Shown piece by piece: positions 48,459 through 55,582 of a stretch of DNA of 64,000 nt (position 1 is the stretch's first letter; each line of letters starts with the position of its first letter). The position numbers and the translations under genes were made by a program. Where the stretch lies: NCBI GenBank assembly GCA_022984795.1, contig JALIHJ010000057.1:62001-126000 (forward strand), written 5' to 3'. The notes beneath the pieces are model-generated. The model was not told the DNA's origin. It worked only from the letters and a program-made list of their open reading frames with translations, and searched no databases. This DNA is from Fabrea salina (taxonomy: Eukaryota; Ciliophora; Heterotrichea; Heterotrichida; Fabreidae).

Positions 48459-48743
48459 TTAGTGGAAACTCTTGTAAGCTTTAGAAGGCATAGCTCCGTA
48501 CATGTCATTGGGTTGCCAGTCTAAAATAGGTCTGATAACTTCCCTCTGCCTTTCGTCCCTGACTTGCAGCATTGAGTCAAACCTACCAGCCTTGTGGAAT
48601 CTCCTCCTAGGTCTGGAGTTCTTTAAGGTTTCGCGTTGTCTAACCCAAGCCATCGTCATGCAAGCTGACAAAAACAACAAGTGAGTAATTGCACCAGCCT
48701 TCAGCACAGTCTTTAGATAAGGAGGGTAGTGGGTCCTCACCAT
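48459..48743 (-). CDS. Small possible membrane protein (94 aa), unknown
   Basis: One hydrophobic stretch (GAITHLLFLSACMTMAWV, residues 17-34) is followed by a basic region (NSRPRRRFHK) and a conserved-looking end with DWQPNDMYGAMPSKAYKSF. Size and layout fit a small mitochondrial membrane subunit, but no family is recognised. It is tightly packed: 8 nt from the GCDH stop, and its ATG is 9 nt from the divergent SVIP-like ATG. That placement supports it as a real gene. Confidence 0.6.
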   Translation of the reverse strand: MVRTHYPPYLKTVLKAGAITHLLFLSACMTMAWVRQRETLKNSRPRRRFHKAGRFDSMLQVRDERQREVIRPILDWQPNDMYGAMPSKAYKSFH

Positions 48744-48752
48744 TTTATAAGA

Positions 48753-48992
48753 ATGGGGAGTTGCTGCATGAAAAGCAAGAAAAAACCTATGAACAAACCC
48801 TACGGAGGACTAATGGGGCAGTCAAATGCTTCTGCTGACGAGAACTACAAGCACCTTGCTCCAGCTTACACGAACGAAGACCGAAGGAAACTTATGTTGG
48901 AAGCCGCAGAAAAAAGAGAAACGCAAAACCAAATGAAAGGACTTTCTAAGCAGAGCTACCAAGAGTACCAGTACAAGAAGAACAGAACTTAG
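48753..48992 (+). CDS. SVIP: SVIP-like small p97/VCP-interacting protein
   Basis: The 79 residues begin MGSCCMKSKKK, a myristoylation site followed by palmitoylatable cysteines and a basic patch. The VCP-interacting motif R-X5-AA-X2-R is exact at residues 45-55 (RKLMLEAAEKR). A charged helical tail follows. Human SVIP has this same plan: an acylated N-terminus, then a VIM, and 77 residues. SVIP binds p97 and inhibits ERAD or drives lysosomal p97 functions. The start at 48753 is the Met that creates the acylation site. A longer in-frame start would add eight residues and destroy it. Confidence 0.75.
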   Translation: MGSCCMKSKKKPMNKPYGGLMGQSNASADENYKHLAPAYTNEDRRKLMLEAAEKRETQNQMKGLSKQSYQEYQYKKNRT

Positions 48993-49040
48993 TATTTAAT
49001 TGACTTTAATCGTTGTTTTTATTTTATGGTCATATAAAAA

Positions 49041-50384
49041 ATGCTGGTGTTGTTTGAGACAGCTGCGGGTTTTGGGTTGTTCAAAGTTTTGAAGGAAAAA
49101 AAGATCAAGAAAGTTGAGAACTTAGCCGATGAGTTCGAAACTCTCGACAAAGCTAACAAAATAGTTAAGCTCAAAGCCTTTGAAAAATTCACAGACGCCC
49201 AAGAAGCCCTTAAGTCCACTGCTTCGGTGGCAGAAGGCAAAATGAGCAAGTCGCTCCGGAGGTTCCTCCGCAAAAACATAGTCAAAAAAGGCATAGAAGA
49301 CAGTCTTTTAGTACTGGACAAAAAACTGCGAACTGCTATTGAAGAGAAACTAGGAATTAAGTGCCTTTACTCTTCCAAGTACATGGGACTCATCCGAGGA
49401 ATCCGTTCACAAATAGAAGGACTTGTCGCAGGACTCACTGAACAAGAACAGAAAGCCATGCAGATTGGTCTTGCGCACTCTATCTGCAGGCACACTCTTA
49501 AGTTTAGCGTAGACAAGTTAGACACAATGGTGGTGCAGGCTGTGAACTTGCTGGACGACATCGACAAAGAGCTCAACAACTACGCCATGAGGTTGAGAGA
49601 GTGGTACTCCTGGCACTTCCCAGAACTCGCCAAAATCATCACTGACAACGTTGTTTACGCCAAGTGCGTGCTCAAAATGGGAGGCCGCAAAGAAGCTGAG
49701 AAGGCAGAACTCTCAGAAATCATTCCTGAAGACATGGAAGCTGAAGTCAGAGAAGCTGCACAGCTTTCAATGGGCACAGAAATTACTTCTCAGGACTTAG
49801 ACCACATCAAGAACCTGTGTGGCCAGGTGATTACCCTATCAGAGTACAGAGTCTCCCTTGCAGAGTACCTCAAAAGCAGAATGCAAGCTATCGCTCCCAA
49901 CTTGACTGTGCTAGTGGGGGAACTGGTGGGGGCTCGTCTGATTGCCCACGCAGGGAGCTTAGTGAACCTTGCCAAACACCCAGCTTCAACTATCCAGATC
50001 TTAGGTGCAGAAAAAGCATTGTTCAGGGCCATCAAAACCAAGCATGACACTCCTAAGTACGGGTTGTTGTACCACGCTTCTTTAGTTGGCCAAGCAGCCC
50101 CCAAAGTAAAAGGAAAGATATCTAGGACACTAGCAGCAAAGTGTGCTTTATGCATACGTGTGGACGCTTTAGGAGAACAAGAAGAGGCTACAGTGGGCCT
50201 TTCACACTTGCAAGCAGTTGAGTCCAGAATTCGCTACTTAGAAGGACACATCACTCCGAACGTTCTTTCAGGCTCTAAACATCCTAAGTACGTGAAAAGT
50301 ACTAACCCTGTTTATAACACAGCTGGAGATGCTACTTCAAACATCGAAGAGGAGTCCAAGCCCACTAAGAAGCCTAAGCACTAA
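49041..50384 (+). CDS. NOP58: NOP58, box C/D snoRNP core protein
   Basis: This protein is a scaffold of box C/D snoRNPs that guide 2'-O-methylation and pre-rRNA processing. The 447 residues start with the NOP5 N-terminal domain (MLVLFETAAGFGLFKVL). The NOSIC coiled coil follows. The Nop domain is GARLIAHAGSLVNLAKHPASTIQILGAEKALFRA, which is close to invariant across the family. The final Lys-rich tail is short (KPTKKPKH) compared with animal NOP58. The start ML(V)LFET distinguishes it from NOP56. Confidence 0.96.
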   Translation: MLVLFETAAGFGLFKVLKEKKIKKVENLADEFETLDKANKIVKLKAFEKFTDAQEALKSTASVAEGKMSKSLRRFLRKNIVKKGIEDSLLVLDKKLRTAIEEKLGIKCLYSSKYMGLIRGIRSQIEGLVAGLTEQEQKAMQIGLAHSICRHTLKFSVDKLDTMVVQAVNLLDDIDKELNNYAMRLREWYSWHFPELAKIITDNVVYAKCVLKMGGRKEAEKAELSEIIPEDMEAEVREAAQLSMGTEITSQDLDHIKNLCGQVITLSEYRVSLAEYLKSRMQAIAPNLTVLVGELVGARLIAHAGSLVNLAKHPASTIQILGAEKALFRAIKTKHDTPKYGLLYHASLVGQAAPKVKGKISRTLAAKCALCIRVDALGEQEEATVGLSHLQAVESRIRYLEGHITPNVLSGSKHPKYVKSTNPVYNTAGDATSNIEEESKPTKKPKH

Positions 50385-50430
50385 TATTTTCTAATAACGC
50401 TTTGAACTGTTTCAGAGTCCAACTAATAAA

Positions 50431-51849
50431 ATGATGGGATCTTCCAAAGTACCAGAGTTTATCCCTAGGTTCAGTTCTGCTCCTCCTGACGAAGGCCAGC
50501 CTCAGTTCCGCGATCCTGGCAAGCTAAATGTGGATGCAATTGACTTCATTCCTGTTTCTTTGCCAACTCTCAACCCTAATGTCAGTGAATTTGAGCCGGG
50601 AAAATTAAGTGCCACTGCTAAAGAGTTCACCGCAAACCCACCCGAACAAATTCCTGAAGAGAGTGACGACGAAGGAAGGGTTTACATTAAAGACCAAGAA
50701 TTATCCAACCAAAGCACTTTCGACGTAAGTGACTTTGACATAGAGCCAGAGTACATTTACTCAGCTGAAAGTATTTTAAAAGCTTTCAAAAAGTTCCAAT
50801 CCGACTCGGAGTTCTCAAAGATCTCTCCAGACTTAGAGGCTTACCAAACCCGACAAATAACTCCAGTCCCTTTTAGAGGCAACAAAGGAAAGAACTACAA
50901 AAGGAAAAACACTTACCAACATAAAAAAGAAGAAGTCAAAGAAACTCCAGAGTGGCGACTTCAAAAAGAAAACGAAGAAAAAAAGATCATTGACAAAGCC
51001 AAAAGGTACGTCGAAAAACTCAAACTCACTCCACAAGAACACGAAAAAATCAAAAGGAAGGTTAAAATCACCCTTAACAAACTCTCTCCAAGTAACGTTG
51101 AAAGGCTCCAAGAACAACTCTGCAACTTAGGCAAAGAAAGTTACGACAACTTGCACTGCTTAGTTTCAGGCATCTTTGAAAAAGCTTGGGCCGAGCCCAA
51201 GTACACCAAAATGTACGCACAGATTTGCAAGTACCTTAAGTCAGAGTTCACAGACTTCCAGTTCCCCCAAGAAGAACACACTGCCAAGCGCACTAACCAC
51301 TTTAGGTTTGAACTACTTTGCATGTGCGAAGAAGCCTTTTCAAAGAACCCCAACGATGAAAACTTCGAAGGACTCAATGAAGAAGAAATTGAGTACAAAC
51401 TTATGATGCAGCGCAAAAAAACTAACGGGAACGTTCAGTTCATAGGGGAGCTCTTTAACGTCCGGTTGATCGGTCCTAAAATAGTGCTGAAGTGCGTGTA
51501 CGAACTGCTTAACTTGCCTGAAGACAATGAAGAGTTCGACATCGAAACAATTCCAATTGACGAAAACAAACTAGAGGGTGCTTGTATTCTTCTGTCAACA
51601 GGGGCAAGTTCTTTTGACCACATAAAACTCAAAAAAAACACTGACAAGATCTTTGAGTTGCTAGAAGGTATAATTAAGCACCGCACTTTGCAAAACAAGT
51701 ACAGGTTCAAAGTTATGAACCTTATAGACGAGCGTAGAGAAGGCTGGCCTAAGTCGAAAAAAGAGGAACCTAAAAAGATCGAAGAAGTCAGGGAAGAGTT
51801 CCATAAGGAAAAAGACGAAGTGCTCAAAAGACATGAGTATAAAAAGTAA
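50431..51849 (+). CDS. EIF4G: eIF4G-like translation initiation factor with PAM2-like motifs
   Basis: The 472 residues carry one MIF4G domain (about 205-440), starting KITLNKLSPSNVERLQEQL and followed by VSGIFEKAWAEPKYTKMYAQI. This is the eIF4A-binding HEAT domain of eIF4G. N-terminal to it lie three PAM2-like PABP-binding motifs (LNVDAIDFIP at 32-41, LNPNVSEFEP at 47-56, LSATAKEF at 59-66). A candidate eIF4E site follows (YSAESIL at 110-116, near YX4L-phi). The gene is short compared with animal eIF4G and lacks MA3 and W2 domains. Scaffold assignment is firm. The motif roles are inference. Confidence 0.88.
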   Translation: MMGSSKVPEFIPRFSSAPPDEGQPQFRDPGKLNVDAIDFIPVSLPTLNPNVSEFEPGKLSATAKEFTANPPEQIPEESDDEGRVYIKDQELSNQSTFDVSDFDIEPEYIYSAESILKAFKKFQSDSEFSKISPDLEAYQTRQITPVPFRGNKGKNYKRKNTYQHKKEEVKETPEWRLQKENEEKKIIDKAKRYVEKLKLTPQEHEKIKRKVKITLNKLSPSNVERLQEQLCNLGKESYDNLHCLVSGIFEKAWAEPKYTKMYAQICKYLKSEFTDFQFPQEEHTAKRTNHFRFELLCMCEEAFSKNPNDENFEGLNEEEIEYKLMMQRKKTNGNVQFIGELFNVRLIGPKIVLKCVYELLNLPEDNEEFDIETIPIDENKLEGACILLSTGASSFDHIKLKKNTDKIFELLEGIIKHRTLQNKYRFKVMNLIDERREGWPKSKKEEPKKIEEVREEFHKEKDEVLKRHEYKK

Positions 51850-51933
51850 TTATTGTATATACTCCTCAGCCAGGGGCAGTGACTTTAGCCCTAAGCGTCA
51901 CTTGGAGTAATTACACTTTAAATTCACTTATCG

Positions 51934-52494
51934 TCATCCTTTTTTCTGAGAGTTCAAGTCAACTCCTATGTCTTTATAGGTTACTTGTTTGGATGAGCCA
52001 AGGTCTCTGGCGTGCGAAGCTTGGACAGTTCTGTTTGAGTTTTCTTTTCGGTCCAAAGCAGCTTGTTCAAGTAGCTTCTTGCGTTCTAGTTCCCTTGCTC
52101 GGGCTTTTTCACGCATTTCTTTTTGCTTCTTTTCGTGGAGTTTTTCTTCTTCGGTTTTAAGTTCGTCTTTAAGTTCTGACAAAAAGGCTTCTGTAATGGC
52201 AAAAGCCGTTTCTAAGTTGTCTTGAGACACTTCAGCCATGACAAGGTTGTCCGAGTCCTGCTCAGAATAACCTATTCTGTGTAGAATAGGAACTATTCCG
52301 TTAACTCCGAGGAGTTTAGCAGCAATTACTTTATTGGACTTTTTGATGCCTTTGTACTTGGGCTCTTGAGGGTGGTCTATTATGTTGCGGAGGAGTTTAG
52401 TAAGGATTCCTAAGGCTTCGTTGGTTTTTTGGGGTCCGTTTTGTTCTTTAAGGTTTTGGAAACTATTGTAGAGAGCAGTGTCTAGTTCTTCCAT
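51934..52494 (-). CDS. PUB-domain protein (p97-binding adaptor)
   Basis: The start is MEELDTALYNSF (52494). An earlier frame overlaps the kinase gene. The 186 residues carry an N-terminal PUB/PUG domain (about residues 3-100) with NEALGILTKLLRNIIDHPQEPKYKGIKKSNK and LLGVNGIVPILHRIGY. These features are seen in PNGase, UBXD1 and HOIP, which use the domain to hold the C-terminal tail of p97. A charged helix (EEEKLHEKKQKEMREKAR) and a short tail follow. There is no transglutaminase or UBX domain, so it is not PNGase. Confidence 0.8.
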   Translation of the reverse strand: MEELDTALYNSFQNLKEQNGPQKTNEALGILTKLLRNIIDHPQEPKYKGIKKSNKVIAAKLLGVNGIVPILHRIGYSEQDSDNLVMAEVSQDNLETAFAITEAFLSELKDELKTEEEKLHEKKQKEMREKARARELERKKLLEQAALDRKENSNRTVQASHARDLGSSKQVTYKDIGVDLNSQKKG

Positions 52495-52506
52495 TATTAT
52501 TATAAT

Positions 52507-53469
52507 ATGAAAAGAGCGATTATAGAAACAAGCCAAGTCACTGACTACAAAGACAAAAAAGGACAGAAGCACATTAACGAGTTTACAGTGCTGCAGAAAC
52601 TAGGCGAAGGCTCTTTTGGAACAGTTAAGTTATGCAGGAGTCCAGAAGGGCTCTTTGCAATGAAAGTGTTTAAAGTTGACTTGTTGAGACGCAGAAGGGA
52701 ATTTCATAACTCCCCAGAAGTAACCCTTAGTTAGGGCAAAATGGTTGTGACCTCTGCTTTGGATGATGTGTTCACTGAAATTGAAATACTGAAAGAACTC
52801 CAACACCCTAATGTTTTAGGACTTTATCAGATCATTAACCATGAAGATTCTGGCAAAATTTACTTGAGTGAGTTATAAGTAGTTCAGGATTACTGCCAAA
52901 AAGGCAGTTTTATGGAGTGGAACGTAGCCGAAAAAAGGTTTTACTCTGAGTGGCATACAGAGGAGTTTTCTGAAAGCCTTTTAAAGAACTGCTTCAAGCA
53001 AATGGCTCTGGGACTAAAGTACTTGCACGAAAAAAAGGTTATCCATAGAGACCTTAAACCTCAGAACATACTGGTTAGTTCTGACGGGACTATCAAGATA
53101 GCAGACTTCGGACAGGCTTTCAAGTTTGAAGAGACTGACCAAGTTGCTAAGACCAAAGGTACTTACCACTTTCTAGCTCCAGAGTGCCTCAGCAACGAAG
53201 GCTCTTACTCAGGAAGGGGGGCTGACGTGTGGGCTTTAGGAGTGGTTTTGTACTCTGCACTATACACCTTTTTGCCTTTCTCGGGGGAAAACATTACAGA
53301 CTTAATGGACGCAATAGAACATTCTATGTAAAGGTTATTTAGGTTAGTGATTCCGAACATAAGACCCGTTTCTAGTGAACTTAGGAATTTGCTTTTGAGG
53401 ATCCTAGACAAAAACCCTTCAACAAGAATTACACTTGAAGAAATCCTTGTACATCCCTGGCTTAAGTAA
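52507..53469 (+). CDS. CaMKK/SAK1-like protein kinase, four exons
   Basis: The exons are 52507-52719, 52735-52867, 52883-53327 and 53343-53469, joined by three 15-nt introns into 305 residues. The kinase domain fills the protein: [15 protein letters not shown], the catalytic loop [16 protein letters not shown] and GTYHFLAPE, ending [26 protein letters not shown] after a basic loop ([14 protein letters not shown]) is typical of CaMKK and yeast SAK1 kinases, which phosphorylate AMPK/SNF1. There is no obvious C-terminal calmodulin-binding helix. An AMPK/MARK-like kinase lies 15 kb upstream. Direct pairing is a guess. Confidence 0.85.
52720..52734 (+). other. 15-nt intron
   Basis: GTAACCCTTAGTTAG, phase 0, ending in an in-frame TAG. 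Confidence 0.88.
52868..52882 (+). other. 15-nt intron with GTGAG donor
   Basis: GTGAGTTATAAGTAG, phase 1. It is the only one of eleven without GTAA. The in-frame stop is the TAA around the branch A. Removing it restores KIYLIQDYC in kinase subdomain V. Confidence 0.85.
53328..53342 (+). other. 15-nt intron
   Basis: GTAAAGGTTATTTAG, phase 2. Retention gives an in-frame TAA at the donor. Confidence 0.88.
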
Positions 53470-53596
53470 TTCTTTAATGCTAAATTACTCTGTTCGACAG
53501 ACACTTTCTGTTCAATCTCCATCGGGAAACCCATTAAGATGGGGTACTTCAACCTAGAAACTTAAAAAGGGTTAAAGTTTATTTATAAGAGTTAAT

Positions 53597-54490
53597 ATGG
53601 TACTAGTTATAAATATGGCTAAGCTTGGCTACCAAATAAATCGTAATACAAGGATTCCCCCTGCCCAACCTAGAAATGCTCAGTTCACCCAAAGAAAAAA
53701 ACCCGACCAAATACAAATTCCTAAAGAAACAACAGAACTCCGTCAGATCAGACACAAAGCCCTTAAACGACTTTACCAAAAAAAGCCTGAGGAAGAACAG
53801 AACCTTCCTCTTCCCAGAGGAGACTCTTCTTACGCACAAGCCAAACGAGCAGAGTATGTCACACGTGACTTAAAACTAGCCAAAAAGCTTTACTTACGCT
53901 GTATTACTGAAGGAGAGCGAACAGAGTCTGCAGTGAAAGACCTGGCAAGCATATATCACCAAGAAGGAAAAACAGACAAAGCACTCAACCTCCTTCTTCA
54001 GAACCGACAAGTCTTTTTAGACCAGCACAAGTTCAAAAACTTAGTTTACAACCTTAAAAAGCAAAAACAACCCACTGGAAACGCACTTAATAAGGTTGTG
54101 AAACTCAGTCCTTTATCTGCCAAGGACACTGAGTTCTCAGTTATGAACTTCTTTGGAAACACTTCGCGGATACTTGATATCCAGGTGAAACACTGCGGTA
54201 GTAGTCACTTTGCACTAGTATTTTTTCCTTCTCACTCGGCGGCAAGAAAGACCCTTGAGTCTTTTGTAAGATGGAACAAGTACAAAATAGAGTGGGCGTC
54301 CGGAGAAACCCGGGAGAACCAAATGGAAAGCATGTGGAGTATGCCTTTGGACGAAGCATACTCTCCTGTACAGGAATCTCCAGCTTCTGAAATTGAAGCT
54401 GAACAACTCTTGGGCAAAGACTTGGTTATTGCTCTTTCTACAGCTTTGGATTCGATCCACTCTTCCTACTTGTCCCAACTTATATACTAG
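53597..54490 (+). CDS. Uncharacterised TPR/RRM-like protein
   Basis: The 297 residues start with a basic, disordered stretch. Two TPR-like helical pairs follow (AKKLYLRCITEGERTESAVKDLASIYHQ...KTDKALNLL), then a segment with RRM-like strands (SVMNFFGNTSRILDIQV; HFALVFFPSHSAARKTLE). The TPR-then-RRM reading is by eye and uncertain. A second in-frame ATG lies at 53615. A link to RNA is only inference. Confidence 0.65.
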   Translation: MVLVINMAKLGYQINRNTRIPPAQPRNAQFTQRKKPDQIQIPKETTELRQIRHKALKRLYQKKPEEEQNLPLPRGDSSYAQAKRAEYVTRDLKLAKKLYLRCITEGERTESAVKDLASIYHQEGKTDKALNLLLQNRQVFLDQHKFKNLVYNLKKQKQPTGNALNKVVKLSPLSAKDTEFSVMNFFGNTSRILDIQVKHCGSSHFALVFFPSHSAARKTLESFVRWNKYKIEWASGETRENQMESMWSMPLDEAYSPVQESPASEIEAEQLLGKDLVIALSTALDSIHSSYLSQLIY

Positions 54491-54521
54491 AGTTAATAAT
54501 GTAAATAGTTGAATATAATTA

Positions 54522-55562
54522 ATGTCGAGTAAGCGGAAAAAACCTAAAGCAAAACCTAGCTTCCAAAACAACGAACCACCTGAGTGTCTATTGGAGTACA
54601 GTTCAGTTTCCAAACAAGTGATAGTGCCTAGCATGATCAGACACTTTCCGTGCACTTTCCATAGACTCGATGAAGATTGCTGCATTAGTTTAAGGAAAGA
54701 ATCGTCTGAAGAAAACAAGAAAAAGATAAAGTCGCCCAGAAACGAAAGAGAAAAAGTCTACTTAGACAAAGCAATGCAGTTCCTAGCTAACATAGATACC
54801 GAAAACGACCTGCATGAAAAAGACCAACACTCAGAAAACTTAAAACTAGTCCAAAACAAAGGCAGCAACCTTCACGTTCAAAAGAACCAAGCTGAGGTAA
54901 ATGCTGAGTCGTTGGTCCAAACGTGGATCACTAGTTCAGGTGCCATCAAAAAATCTTACAAGCACTGTCTTCTGTGCAAAGGCAAAATAATTCCTTCCTC
55001 TGTGAACCTGGCAGACTCGCCTAACTATATCCAGCCTTCTCCTTTAAAAAGTCAACTTAACTCTGAATTCTCTAAAGAACACCCTCAGTTCGACTCTAAA
55101 TTAACTCTGAGTAAAATAGTCAACTTAAGAGAAGACCTTATAGTCAAGATGTGCAAAGAACTCAACTTAGAAGCCTTTACTGTAGCGCTGGCATGGTCTT
55201 GCTTCCACAAGTTGCTCCACTTAAATTTAGTCAACAAAAGTAACCGCAAACTCTTTGCTTCGGCATGCGTGATGTTAGCTTACAAGTTCAACGAAGAAAC
55301 CCACTTAAGCCACTCCAAAAAACAACTCCAGAACTTAGTGAGGGGAATCCACAGACTGGACACTGACGACGTGCTGCAGGCCAAAGAAGTGTGCAAGGCT
55401 GAGTTCTTGGTGTATACCTACCTGAACTTTAGACTGCTCTTAGACAGAGAGGAGTACGAACTTAACTTCAAGCATACTCTCGATAGGTTGGGATACGCCC
55501 CAAGTGACTATTTGGGAAAAAACTACGAAGTAGCCTTTAAGTTTTCTGAAAATGCCAATTAA
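54522..55562 (+). CDS. Cyclin-fold protein, CABLES-like
   Basis: The 346 residues have a long basic, disordered N-terminus (SKRKKPKAKP) and a C-terminal cyclin box (about residues 190-320). LREDLIVKMCKELNLEAFTVALAWSCFHKLLHLNLVNK is followed by SNRKLFASACVMLAYKFNEE. The latter is closest to the cyclin-like domain of CABLES1/2, which link CDKs to Abl kinases and protect CDK inhibitors. The Lys and Glu that contact the CDK PSTAIRE helix cannot be checked here. A C-type cyclin is an alternative. Confidence 0.75.
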   Translation: MSSKRKKPKAKPSFQNNEPPECLLEYSSVSKQVIVPSMIRHFPCTFHRLDEDCCISLRKESSEENKKKIKSPRNEREKVYLDKAMQFLANIDTENDLHEKDQHSENLKLVQNKGSNLHVQKNQAEVNAESLVQTWITSSGAIKKSYKHCLLCKGKIIPSSVNLADSPNYIQPSPLKSQLNSEFSKEHPQFDSKLTLSKIVNLREDLIVKMCKELNLEAFTVALAWSCFHKLLHLNLVNKSNRKLFASACVMLAYKFNEETHLSHSKKQLQNLVRGIHRLDTDDVLQAKEVCKAEFLVYTYLNFRLLLDREEYELNFKHTLDRLGYAPSDYLGKNYEVAFKFSENAN

Positions 55563-55582
55563 TTCAAATAATCAAGTTTAAA

